The notes beneath the pieces were generated by a model. The model searched no databases. It was not told where the DNA came from and saw only the letters and a list, made by a program, of their open reading frames with translations. Positions 19,582 through 30,989 of a stretch of 64,000 nt of DNA are shown piece after piece (position 1 is the stretch's first letter; the number at the start of each line of letters is the position of its first letter). The stretch comes from DATARH01 sp963773625 (GTDB taxonomy: Bacteria; Pseudomonadota; Alphaproteobacteria; ATCC43930; CGMCC-115725), in the NCBI GenBank assembly GCA_963773625.1, contig CAVZCJ010000001.1, forward strand, positions 310,001-374,000, in the 5' to 3' direction. The translations under genes were made by a program, and so were the position numbers.

Positions 19582-20713
19582 TCAGAGAAAGAACCGTCGC
19601 ACCTCGGCGATGACCCGGTCGACCGCCGCGTCGGCGAGTTGCGGGAAGATCGGCAGGCTCAAAATCTCGCGCGTGACCTTCTGGCTGTTGCATAGGCCCG
19701 AAGGCCCGTTGGCGACGCGGCCGCGATAGGCCGGGTGGAGGTGCACCGGCAGCGGGTAGTGGATGCCGGTGCCGATCCCGGCCTGGCGCAGATGCTCGCG
19801 CAGCCCGTCGCGGTTGGGCGTGCGCACCACGTATTGGTGGAACACATGCGTCGCGGCGTTGCGCCGCGGCGGCAGCTGCAGCGGCAACCCGGCGAAGCCG
19901 GAATCGTAGCGCGCGGCGATCGCCTGGCGCCGGGCGTTGTCCTCGGCCAGCACGTCGAGCTTGATGTTGAGGATCGCCGCTTGCACCGGGTCGAGCCGGG
20001 AGTTGATCCCCGGCACCGCGCTGACATAGCGGTCGCGCCAGCCATATTCGCGGATCTCGCGCGCCGCGACGGCGAGCTCGCAGTCGTTGGTCACCAGCGC
20101 CCCGGCATCGCCGAGCGCGCCCAAATTCTTGGTCGGATAAAAGCTGAAGCAGCCGAAATCGCCGATCGACCCGGTGACCTGGCCGCGATATTCGGCGCCG
20201 TGGCTCTGCGCGCAATCCTCGATCAGCCGCAGCCCGTGCTTGCGCGCCAGACCCTTGATCTCGTCGAGCGCCGCCGGCTCGCCGTAAAGATGCACCGGCA
20301 TCACCGCCGCCGGCCGGCCCGGAGGCGGCGCCTTCAGGGCGCGCTCGAGCTCTTCCGGCGTCCATGTTGAACCCGTCCTTCTCGATATCGATCAGCACCG
20401 GCATCGCGCCGGCGCGCTCGATCGCCGCGACCGTCGCGACCGCGGTGTGCGACACGGTGAACACCAGGTCGCCGGCGCCGATGCCGCAGGCCCGCACCGC
20501 CAGCTCCAGCGCGTCGGTGCCGCTGCCGCAGCCGATCCCGTGCGCGACCCCGATCAGCGCCGCGAAGCGGCTCTCGAAGGTCTCGGCCTCGCGCCCAAGG
20601 ATGTACTGGCCGCTGTCGAGCACCCGCGCGATCGCGGCGTTGATCGCCGCCCGGTGTTCGAGATAGCCGGCGCGCGGGTCGGCTTGCGGGATCGGTGTCG
20701 GAGCGTCGGTCAT
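19582..20713 (-). CDS. DegT/DnrJ/EryC1/StrS family sugar aminotransferase (one frameshift)
   Basis: PLP-dependent aminotransferase that converts a keto-sugar nucleotide to an amino sugar. Family motifs are seen in order: IGCGSGTDALELAVRA, VFTVSHTAVATVAAIERAGA, VMPVHLYGEP, LRLIEDCAQSHGA (PLP-ring Asp) and the internal-aldimine lysine in FYPTKNLGALGDAGAL; RLDPVQAAILNIKL and the C-terminal GIHYPLPVHLHPAY complete the fold. An extra base near 20367 interrupts after NMDA. The gene starts eight bases after the end of the epimerase gene on the same strand, so the two probably form an operon making a nucleotide amino sugar for this cluster. Confidence 0.88.
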
Positions 20714-20720
20714 GGTCCTC

Positions 20721-21726
20721 TCAGAGATAGGCCGCGAGATGGCGGCGATAATAATCGAGCGAGCGCTTGATCCCGTCGGCGAGCGCCGTGCGCGGCGCCC
20801 AGTCGGCAAGCGCGCGAAACTGGCGGTCGTCGGTGACGAAATCGCCGATATCGATCTTCTTGCGCTCGGGCGGGAATTCCTTGACCTCGTAGCGCCCATT
20901 GCCGTTGGCGGCGATCAGCGTGTCGGCGATTTGCGGCCAGGCTATAGGCCGCGTCGCCGCCGACATTGAGCGCCTTGCCCGCGGTCTCCGGCGTCACCGC
21001 GGCGGCGAGAAACGCCTCGGCGGCATCCTCGACAAAGACCATGTCGCGGCGCTGCTCGCCGCCCCACACTTCGAACGCCTTGCCCTCAAGCGCAAGGCGC
21101 AGCCAGATGCCGAGGAAATTCTGCTTCGCGTCCTTGATCCGCATCCCCGGCCCGTAGACGTTGGTGAGCCGCAGCGAGCGGGTCTTGATCCCGTAGACGT
21201 CGTGGTAGAGCAGGTGATAGGCCTCGCCGGCGGTCTTGTTGACCGCGTTGACGTCGGTCGCGCGCAGCGGGTGCGCCTCGTCGACCGGGATGTAGCGCGG
21301 CCGGCCGTAGATCTGCCGCGTGCCGGCGTGGACGATGACGATTTCCGGCGCCATCGCGCGGCAGGCTTCGAGCAGCTGCAGCTGCGCCGTCGTGTTGACC
21401 TCGAGGTCGTGCAACGGCGCGCTCATCGAGTCCATGTGACTGGTCTGCGCCGCGAGGTCGAAAAGAAACTCCTGCCCGTCGAGCAGAAGCCGCATCGCCG
21501 CCGCATCGCGGATATCGGCGGTCTCGACCCGCACCCGGTCGCGGATCGAGGCAATATTCGCCGGATTGGCGCCGCCCTCCGGCACCATGCTGTCGATCAG
21601 CAGCACTTGCGCCCCGAGATCGACCAGCCGCCGCGCCAGCGCCGAGCCGATCAGCCCGACCCCGCCGGTGATCATGGCGCGCCTGCCGCGAAAGATGGCG
21701 AAGCGCGAATCTGTGCTGGAGGTCAC
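20721..21726 (-). CDS. NAD-dependent sugar-nucleotide epimerase/dehydratase (one frameshift)
   Basis: Extended SDR. The cofactor motif MITGGVGLIGSALARRL is followed by the acidic strand VLLIDSMVPEGG, the AAQTSHMDSM loop and the late segment LRLTNVYGPGMR. Where most epimerases have the catalytic Tyr-x-x-x-Lys, this one reads NAVNKTAGEAYH, so the Lys is kept but Asn stands in the Tyr position; I recall this NxxxK form from a subfamily in glycan clusters. An extra base near 20945 separates the last 80 codons (QIADTLIAANGNGRYEVKEF onward). It sits upstream of the aminotransferase gene and would supply its keto-sugar substrate. Confidence 0.8.
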
Positions 21727-21892
21727 TTGCCTTCGTCCATTGAGAGGTTCAGCGTCAACTTTAACCCTGCGACCCTAGAGTGCTGATCAAATAAGGCTTT
21801 CCTCGGGTGGCGAGGCGGTGATCTCCCGCCGCGTTGACCGCATCCGTAAACCGGCAGAGCAAAGAACGCCCACCGCCTGGGACTATTCCGGA

Positions 21893-22504
21893 ATGCCGCG
21901 CCTCACCCCTGTAATTCTGCTTCTGGCGCTTGCCGCGATGCTCGCGGGGTGCTTTGGCGGCCCGGTGCCGATCGTCAGTTCCGCCCAGTGCTTCGCCGCG
22001 CTCGACGCGCGCGGCATCTCCTACCGCCCGGTCGAGATAAGCCGTCCCGACCCGCGCTGCGGCGTGGACGGCGCTGTAAGGGTCACCCGCATCGATGTGG
22101 CGCTCGACCAGCCGGCGACGATGAGCTGCGCGCTGGCGGCGCGGATCGACGATTTCGAGCGCGGCGTGCTGCAGCAGATCGCGGTTCGCGATCTTGGCAA
22201 ATCTGTCAGCCGGATCGACCATCTCGGAGCCTATGCCTGCCGGCGGAGCACCGGCCTGCGCGGCCGGCTCAGCGAACATGCGTTTGGTCTGGCGATCGAC
22301 ATCTCCGGCTTCCGCCTCGCCGACGGAACGGTGATCAACGTCGAGCGCGACTGGTGGGCACCCGGCCCCAAGCGCGATTTCCTGCACCATCTGGCGAGAA
22401 GCGCGTGCGGCTATTTTTCGGTGGTGCTGACCCCAAGCAGCGACCGCGATCACTTCAACCACATGCATTTCGATATCGGGCCCGAACGGCTCTGCTCCGT
22501 CTAG
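21893..22504 (+). CDS. Extensin-like C-terminal domain lipoprotein
   Basis: A 203-residue secreted protein. The start MPRLTPVILLLALAAMLAGC is a lipoprotein signal with the lipobox LAGC, so the mature protein would be lipid-anchored. The rest matches the bacterial extensin-like_C family, which has a peptidase M15-like fold: IGHL-type strand SRIDHLGAYACRR, LSEHAFGLAIDISGFRLADG (His/Asp metal-site pattern) and SSDRDHFNHMHFDIGP (second His set). This suggests a Zn-dependent cell-wall or peptide hydrolase, but family activity is unproven. ATG at 21893 is preferred to an earlier in-frame start, because the signal begins there. It is convergent with the S4 gene. Confidence 0.82.
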   Translation: MPRLTPVILLLALAAMLAGCFGGPVPIVSSAQCFAALDARGISYRPVEISRPDPRCGVDGAVRVTRIDVALDQPATMSCALAARIDDFERGVLQQIAVRDLGKSVSRIDHLGAYACRRSTGLRGRLSEHAFGLAIDISGFRLADGTVINVERDWWAPGPKRDFLHHLARSACGYFSVVLTPSSDRDHFNHMHFDIGPERLCSV

Positions 22505-22507
22505 CCA

Positions 22508-22855
22508 TTACTCGCCGCCGTCATCGGCAAAAAGCAGCGGCTCCCACTGTGGCATCGCGCGCCGCACCGAAGCGGTTTCCTCGAACAAGCCGCGCGCTTC
22601 CGTCGCGGGACCGCGGCGCTCGCCGAGCGCGACGACGCGTACCGTGCGCTCCCAGCCGCGCTGCGACACGGTGACGACATCGCCGGGCTTGACCGCATGA
22701 TTGGGCTTGGCGACGGCGGCGCCGTTGACCGCGACCTCGCCCGCCGCGCACAGCCGCGCCGCCAGCGACCGGCTCTTCGCAAAGCGCGCGAACCACAGCC
22801 ACTGGTCGAGCCGCCGGCTCGACTTTTCGCTCGTGGCGTGGCCGTTGCCGCTCAA
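22508..22855 (-). CDS. RNA-binding S4-domain protein (HslR/Hsp15-like)
   Basis: About 115 residues with an S4 domain in the first 60: RRLDQWLWFARFAKSRSLAARLCAAGEVAVNGAAVAKPNHAVKPGDVVTV. Hsp15-type proteins bind free 50S subunits with stalled nascent chains. TTG at 22855 overlaps the helicase stop, and no ATG is near. In alphaproteobacteria this gene normally lies between the SUV3-like helicase and fdxA; the helicase is still adjacent and cotranscribed, while fdxA is displaced by the glycan cluster. Confidence 0.85.
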   Translation of the reverse strand: MSGNGHATSEKSSRRLDQWLWFARFAKSRSLAARLCAAGEVAVNGAAVAKPNHAVKPGDVVTVSQRGWERTVRVVALGERRGPATEARGLFEETASVRRAMPQWEPLLFADDGGE

Positions 22856-25342
22856 GCGAGCCGCAGCTCCTTGAGCTTGGCGAAGGGATGACCCTCGGCG
22901 CGGTGCGATTGACGCGGCGGGCGCGACCGTGACGGCGTCTTTCGGCGCGGTCGCGCGACGAATAGCTCGGCGCCATCGCGCACCACCGCGCGGTAGCCGA
23001 GACCGGTGAGGATCCGGTGTAGGTCGGCGGGGGCAATCCCGGCGAGGCCAGCGAGTTCGCTGTCGACGGCAAACGGCTCCTTGCGTGAGCGAGCCGCGGC
23101 TGCGAGGCGTTCGAGCCGGTCCGGCCGCACCGCGAACCCACCCACCACCCGCCGTCCGAGCGCGGCGTAGAACGATGCCGGCAGAGCGGGATCGACCGAG
23201 ATCGCCTTGCCGAGGGCGCGGGCGCCGGGGAGCCTTGGCACGGCCCTGCCCTGCCGCACCGCCCAGAGGAGAGCGCGAAACCGCGCCGACTCGGCGCCGA
23301 GCAGCGGCTCCAGGTAGATGCTCTCGGACCCGAACCGCACCCCCGCGCGGGCAAGCGCGCGCCGCGCCGAGCGATCGAGCACGCGCAGCTGGTCGCCCGC
23401 TTCGGCCGCAGGGATACAGCCGAGCGCATCGACCAGCTGGAAGGCAAGCCCTCGGCCGACACCGCTCAACAGCAGGTCGCGCAGCGCGAAGAGCGGCGCC
23501 AGACGCCGCTCGATCTCGGCTTTGACGAACAGATGGAGCCGTTGGCGCACCCGCTCGCGCGCCGGGCCCTCGAGGAAATTGCCGGCCAGCACCTCGACCC
23601 GCGGGCTGAGCGGGCCATCGCCGGCCGCGAGGCGCCCCACCTGACCGCCCCGCCACAACAGGTTGCCGGCGGGATCGATGGCGAAGACGTCGTCGGGGTC
23701 GGTGGCGAGCTGGCGACCTCGGCCGGCAATTTCGCTGCGCAGCACTCGGTTGGCCGCGGTCGCCAGCATTCGGCTTTCGGCGTCGTCGGTCGCGTCGGGG
23801 ATGAAGCGAAACCCATCGAGGCGGCCGACATAGCTGCCCTCGACCTGGACCTCGCCGTCCTTCCCGACCGAGGCGAGCAACTCGCCGTCCCCGGCCAGAT
23901 GGCGCACTAGGAACGCCGAGCGGCGGTCGACAAAGCGCTGGGTGATGCTCTCGTGCAGCGCGTCGGACAGCTTGTCCTCGATGCCGCGCGCGCGCTCCTG
24001 CCAGTCGGCCCCGTTGTCGACCCAGTCGGGGCGGTGGGTGATGTAGGTCCAGGTACGGATATGCGCGATCCGCGTCATCAGCGTATCGATATCGCCGTCG
24101 ACCCGGTCGAGCTGGGCGATCTGCCCGGCGATCCATTGTGTCGGCAACCGCTCGCTCGGTCCGGCGAGATGCAAAAAGCATTGCCCCAGAAACCTGGCGT
24201 GGCTGTCGCTCATCATCTTGCGGAAATCGGGGATCTGGCAGACCTCCCACAACAGCCGGACCGCCGCCGGGTTGGTCGCCAGCGCCGCGACCTCCGCGTG
24301 GCGCGACAGCACGCGCAGCACCTGGTGGTCGTCGGCGTCACGGGTCTGAATCAGTCCAGGGGTCCTCGGCGGTTCGTCGAGGCTCTCGAGCAGCGCCCCA
24401 AGCGTGTTGAAACGCAACGCGACGTTGCGCCAGGAGATGCGCGTCAGCGGCTCGAATTTATGCGCCTCGACCGCGCTGCACGATCTCGGGGTCGAGCGGG
24501 CCTTCATCGGCGGTGGTGCCGAAGGTGCCGTCGCTCATATGGCGCCCGGCGCGGCCGGCGATCTGGCCGATCTCCGCCGCCGACAGCCGCCGCAGCCCGC
24601 GCCCGTCGAACTTGGCTAGCCGGGCAAAGGCGACATGGTTCAAGTCCATGTTGAGGCCCATGCCGATCGCGTCGGTGGCGACCAGGTAATCGACCTCGCC
24701 GGCCTGGAACATGCCGACCTGGGCGTTGCGCGTGCGCGGGCTCAACGCGCCCATCACCACCGCCGTACCGCCGCGCTGGCGGCGCACCAGCTCGGCCAGC
24801 GAAAACACGTCGGCGATCGAAAAGGCGATGACCGCGCTGCGCGGCGGCAGCCGCGTCACCTTCTTGTGCCCGCTATAGCTGAGCGTCGAGAAGCGCGGCC
24901 GGCTGATGTGCTCGGCGTCGGGCACCAGCCGGCGCATTAGCGGCCGGATCGTGTCGGCGCCGAGAAACATCGTCTCCCTGAGGCCGCGGGCGTGCAGCAG
25001 GCGCGCGGTGAAGACATGGCCGCGCTCGCGGTCGGCGCAGAGCTGGATTTCGTCGACGGCGAGGAACTCGACCGCGCGGTCGAGCGGCATCGACTCGACG
25101 GTGCAGACGAAATAGGACGGATTTGGTGGCACGATTTTTTCTTCGCCGGTGATCAGCGCCACCGAGCGCGCGCCGCGGAGCTTAACCACCCGGTCGTAAT
25201 TCTCCCGCGCCAGCAGGCGCAGCGGGAACCCGATCATGCCGCTGCGATGGTCGAGCATCCGCTCGATCGCGAGATGGGTCTTGCCGGTATTGGTCGGTCC
25301 GAGGATCGCGACGAGGCGCGAGCCGTCCCGCAGCATGGCCAT
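22852..25342 (-). CDS. SUV3/MgpS-like superfamily 2 helicase (one frameshift)
   Basis: A DExH-type helicase of about 830 residues related to mitochondrial Suv3, thought to unwind RNA. Motif I is GPTNTGKTH, the DEIQ box is in FLAVDEIQLCADRERGH, the GRRGR-like motif VI is QIAGRAGRHM, and motif V is ATDAIGMGLNMDL. An extra C near 24478 joins the helicase core (first 290 codons) to the long C-terminal part (EAHKFEPLTRISWRN onward). Two ATGs (25342 and 25336) are possible. Its end overlaps the S4 gene. The low-complexity C-terminus ends KLKELRLA. Confidence 0.88.
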
Positions 25343-25540
25343 GCCTGAAAAGTGCGGTCGCGACGCGGCGAGGGCAAGAGCAATCGTACCAGCTCGGCAA
25401 TGGCCCGCGCCCGCTGCGGCGATCAGACACGGTAAACGGCGATCTGCCGACCGAATTGGCCGAGACCCTAAATGGCCGTAAGGCTTCCTTAGGAAACCTC
25501 CGCTAGAGATCGAGCTACGGACATTGGGAATTTGTCGATA

Positions 25541-26404
25541 ATGGCGGGCGGCGGGCACACACTCATCGACGATTACTGCATGCAGCTCGGCTCGCTGCTC
25601 GACCGGCGCCATACCGAAAGGGCGTTGACCGGCGCTCGGCAGCGGGCCGAAGCCGCCGCCCGGCTCGCCGAGGACGCTTTGCGACAAGCCCAGGCGGCCG
25701 AGCGCGCCAAAACCAACTTCCTGGCCAACGTGACGCATGAATTGCGCACGCCGCTCAACGCGATCATCGGCTTCTCCGAGATCATCGAAAACGCGGCGGC
25801 GGGCGCCGCCGACAATGCGGCCTACGGCAAATATATCCACGAAGCCGGGACGCGGCTGCTCGGCATCGTCAACAACGTGCTGATTTTGGCACGGATTGAG
25901 GCCGGCAAGATGGAGCTCGACGAGCAGGTCGCCTCCTTGAAAGAGGTTCTGGGCGCGTCGATCAAGGCCTCGCAGCTAGACGCGGCGTCCCGGTCGATCA
26001 CGGTCATCGAGGACAACGACGACGATCATCTTGTCTACATCGACCCCAGCAAGATGAAGCAGGCGTTCGGTCACCTCCTGTCGAACGCGATCAAATTCAA
26101 CGCTGAAGGCGGCGTCGTGCGAGTTTCGACGAAATTATCGCCGGAAGGCGATCTTCTCGTGTCGATCCGCGACAATGGCTGCGGCATCCCGGCCAAGGAC
26201 CTCGAGCGGGTGCTCGAGCCGTTCAATCAGGTCGAAGACCATTTGACGCGCGAAAATGAAGGCGTGGGCCTCGGCCTGCCGCTAGCCCGCGCGATGATCC
26301 GCCTGCATGGCGGCGAGCTTAACCTGACCAGCGAGGTCGGGATCGGCACCCTGGTCGACCTGACATTGCCTGCCGATCGCCTCAGATGCAGTTCCGTCGG
26401 ATGA
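25541..26404 (+). CDS. Sensor histidine kinase without recognisable sensor domain
   Basis: A soluble 287-residue kinase. A coiled-coil N-terminus (about 25-60) leads into the HisKA domain with phosphoacceptor His66 in NVTHELRTPLNAIIGFSEII; the HATPase domain shows the N box HLLSNAIKFN, G1 box IRDNGCGIP, F box EPFNQVED and G2 box GVGLGLPLARAMIRLHGG. There is no membrane segment and no PAS/GAF domain, so the signal must come through a partner. The end overlaps the next ATG by four bases (ATGA), coupling it to a HerA-like ATPase. No response regulator is adjacent. A TTG at 25532 is an alternative start. Confidence 0.85.
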   Translation: MAGGGHTLIDDYCMQLGSLLDRRHTERALTGARQRAEAAARLAEDALRQAQAAERAKTNFLANVTHELRTPLNAIIGFSEIIENAAAGAADNAAYGKYIHEAGTRLLGIVNNVLILARIEAGKMELDEQVASLKEVLGASIKASQLDAASRSITVIEDNDDDHLVYIDPSKMKQAFGHLLSNAIKFNAEGGVVRVSTKLSPEGDLLVSIRDNGCGIPAKDLERVLEPFNQVEDHLTRENEGVGLGLPLARAMIRLHGGELNLTSEVGIGTLVDLTLPADRLRCSSVG

Positions 26405-28032
26405 GTGACATGACCCAGATGATCCCCGTCAAAGACGACCGCCATCGCGCCGATCGGCCGCGTGATTGCCGTATCCGCGGCGCAGCTGATCGTGCTGCTC
26501 CAGCCGCAATGCGAGGGCAAAGCCGCGCGTCCCGCTCGAAATGGCCGCGCTGGTCAAGGTCCAGACCCGCGCGTCGACAGTTTTCGGCATGATCAGCGGG
26601 CTACGAGTGCCGCTGCCCAGCGTCACCGACGCCGGAAGAGGACTTGAAAATCATCGAGATCGAACTGATCGGCGAGGCCACCCACGGGCCGGACGGCAAG
26701 AGCCATGGGTTCCGCCGCGGCGTCTCGATCTTCCCCGCGCTCGAGACGAGGTGTTCCTTGCGACGCCGGAGGACCTCGCCGATGTCTATGCGCCGCCGCG
26801 CGAGGCCGCGGTCCCGGTCGGATCGATCCACCAGGATGCGCAGGTCCCGGCATTCCTCTTGGTCAACGACCTTCTCGGCAAGCATTTCAGCGTCGTCGGC
26901 ACCACCGGCTCGGGCAAATCCTGCGCGGTATCGACGATCCTGCGCTCGGTCATCGAGCAGAACCCGCATGGCCACGTCATGCTGCTCGACCCGCATTGCG
27001 AATACGCGCACGCCTTTCCCAACGAAGCGATCGTGCTGAGCCCCGGCGACGGCCTGCATCTTCCTTACTGGCTGTTCAATTTCGAGGAGCTGGCCGAGAT
27101 CGTTTGCACCTCGAACCAGCGGTCCGAGCAGTACAAGATTCTCGGCGAGGCGGTGCTCGCCGCGAAGATCGCCTACTTCGTCAAGCCCTCCCCCGACCGC
27201 CATATCAGTATCGACACCCCGACGCCGTATCGCGTTTCGGACCTGATCCGCCACCTCGACAACGCGATGGGCGCGCTCAACCGGCCGGACAGCGTCGCCG
27301 CCTATCAGCTGGTCAAGTCTCGCATCAACGGCGCTGCAGCACGACGCGCGTTACGGCTTCATGTTCGGCACCAGCCTGACCCTGCGCGACGACATGGCGG
27401 AAATCCTGTCGCAGCTGTTCCGCATCCCGGTCAACGGCAAGCCGATCACGATCATCGACCTCTCCGGCGTGCCGTCCGAGATCTTGAACGTCGTGGTCTC
27501 GGTGCTATGCCGCCTCACCTTCGATTTCGCGGTGTGGAACGAGACCCAGATCCCGATCACCATCGTCTGCGAGGAGGCGCATCGCTACGCCCCGCGCGAC
27601 AAGGATGCCGGGTTCGAGCCGGTCAAGCGCGCGTTGTCGCGCATCGCCAAGGAAGGCCGCAAATACGGCGTCTCGCTCTGCGTCGTCAGCCAGCGGCCCT
27701 CCGATCTGGCGCCGAGCCTGCTGTCGGAATGCAACACCCTGTTCGCGCTGCGCATGACCAACCAGGACGACCAGGACATCATCCGCGGTGCGCTGCCCGA
27801 GGCCTCGCACGGGCTGATGAAATTCCTCCCCGCGCTGCGCAACGGCGAGGCCATCGTCGTCGGCGAAGGCGTGTCGATGCCGATGCGCATCTGCTTTACG
27901 CCGCTGCCCGACGATTGCCGCCCGCGCAGCGCGACTGCCTCGTTCACCAACGCCTGGGCGCAGGATGTCGACGACGCGGAGGTCAGCCAGACGATCGAGC
28001 GCTGGCGCCGCGGCGTCCGCCACGCGGCCTAG
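26401..28032 (+). CDS. HerA-like (DUF87) ATPase, about five frameshifts
   Basis: A FtsK/HerA-superfamily ATPase of about 540 residues. The N-terminal HAS-barrel-like part lies in several frames (VIAVSAAQLIVLLQPQCEG, VFGMISGLRVPLPS, IEIELIGEA). Walker A is VVGTTGSGKSCAVS, followed by HVMLLDPHCEYAHAF (Walker-like strand), a second acidic strand ITIVCEEAHRYAPR, and the sensor region GVSLCVVSQRPSDLAPSLLSECN with the arginine-rich end. Indels lie near 26436, 26535, 26632, 26748 and 27333; from 27361 the frame is clean. HerA proteins act with NurA nucleases in DNA end processing or in defence systems, but no nuclease is adjacent. The ATGA overlap with the histidine kinase is unusual. Confidence 0.8.
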
Positions 28033-28864
28033 TACGCAATCCTGGCCACCTCGCGCAAGTTCCTGCGGCGTCGCCGCGCCGTAGCCAAAGAATTCGAGAT
28101 AGGCGGGGATCTGCTCGAACAGCATGTCGGTGCCGATCTGATACGGGCAGCCGCGCCGCGCCGCCGCCTCTGAGGAGCGGCGTCATCTCGGCTTTCAGCA
28201 CCACTTCGCCGACAAACGTGCCGGGGTCGAGCCGTTCCGGATCGAACGGCAACGGATCGTCGAGATTCATGCCCAGCGGCGTCGCGTTGACGACGAGGGC
28301 GTAGCCCGCCGGATCGTTGGCGCGGAGCTCGACCTTGAGGCCGGGGTAATGCGCGCGCAGCCGCTCGACGAGACCCGCGGCGACGGCAATGCGCGTATCG
28401 TAGAGGGCGAGCGAGCGCGGCCCCTCGGCGGCGATCGCCGCGGCGATCGCCGAGCCGACTCCGCCGGCGCCGACCACCAGGCAATCGGCCTCGGCAAAAT
28501 CGAAGCCCTTGCGCTTGGCGCCCCGGGTAAAGCCGACCCCGTCGAACATATCGCCGTAAAGCGACCCGTCCGGTCGCCGCAGGATCGCGTTGCACGACCC
28601 GGCGATCTTCACCGCGACGCTGACCTCGTCAAGCAGCGCAACGGTCGTCACCTTGTGCGGCATCGTCACCAGCGCGCCGTGAATGTTGCTGAGGCGGAAC
28701 AGCGGCCGCAGGAAGGCCGGGTAGTCGCCTTCCCTCACCCCCATCGGCACCACCACGGCGTCGATCCCGTGCCGCTCGAACCACGGATTGTAGATCATCG
28801 GCGCTGTGAAGGTCTCGGTCGGGTAGCCGAGATGCGCGATCAAAGTGGTGCGCCCGCTGATCAT
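28029..28864 (-). CDS. Shikimate dehydrogenase-like protein (AroE family), frameshifts near the 3' end
   Basis: Probably reduces dehydroshikimate or a related substrate with NADP or NAD. The N-terminal substrate domain contains TAPMIYNPWF in place of the usual SxSPxxHN, the catalytic lysine in ALVTMPHKVTTV, and the GSCNAI and GDMFDGVGF loops with the conserved Asp. The cofactor motif LVVGAGGVGSAIAAAIAAEG follows. Frame changes lie near 28170 and 28060; the corrected C-terminus is YQIGTDMLFEQIPAYLEFFGYGA and ends at 28029, overlapping the convergent stop of the HerA gene. The divergence in the serine motif suggests a specialised paralogue rather than the housekeeping AroE. Confidence 0.78.
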
Positions 28865-28964
28865 GTCGTCCTCCCGGCCCTGCCGACTCTTGCGGCACGC
28901 CAGCCCGCGCCACATATTCGACTAAGTCCCGTCCAACCCGAGCCGATTTGCCCCAGGCACAATC

Positions 28965-30831
<1,867 letters not shown>

Positions 30832-30989
30832 CGCCGGGAGCGGTCACAAATCTTCCGCTTTCCAGCGCAGGAACACATGCGCAATTGCCGAGGACGGCGA
30901 ATGGGGCGATGCTGCCACCGTTACCCCGAAAACGGGGAACGCAAAGAACCAACGACTTGAACAGCAGGCTTCACAACTAGGAGATCACC

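Noticed and set aside
30920..30940. ACCCCG-AAAA-CGGGG hairpin between htpG and the binding-protein gene as a terminator
   Set aside because: The stem is only five bases, has no following T tract and lies about 50 bases before the next start, so I do not call it.
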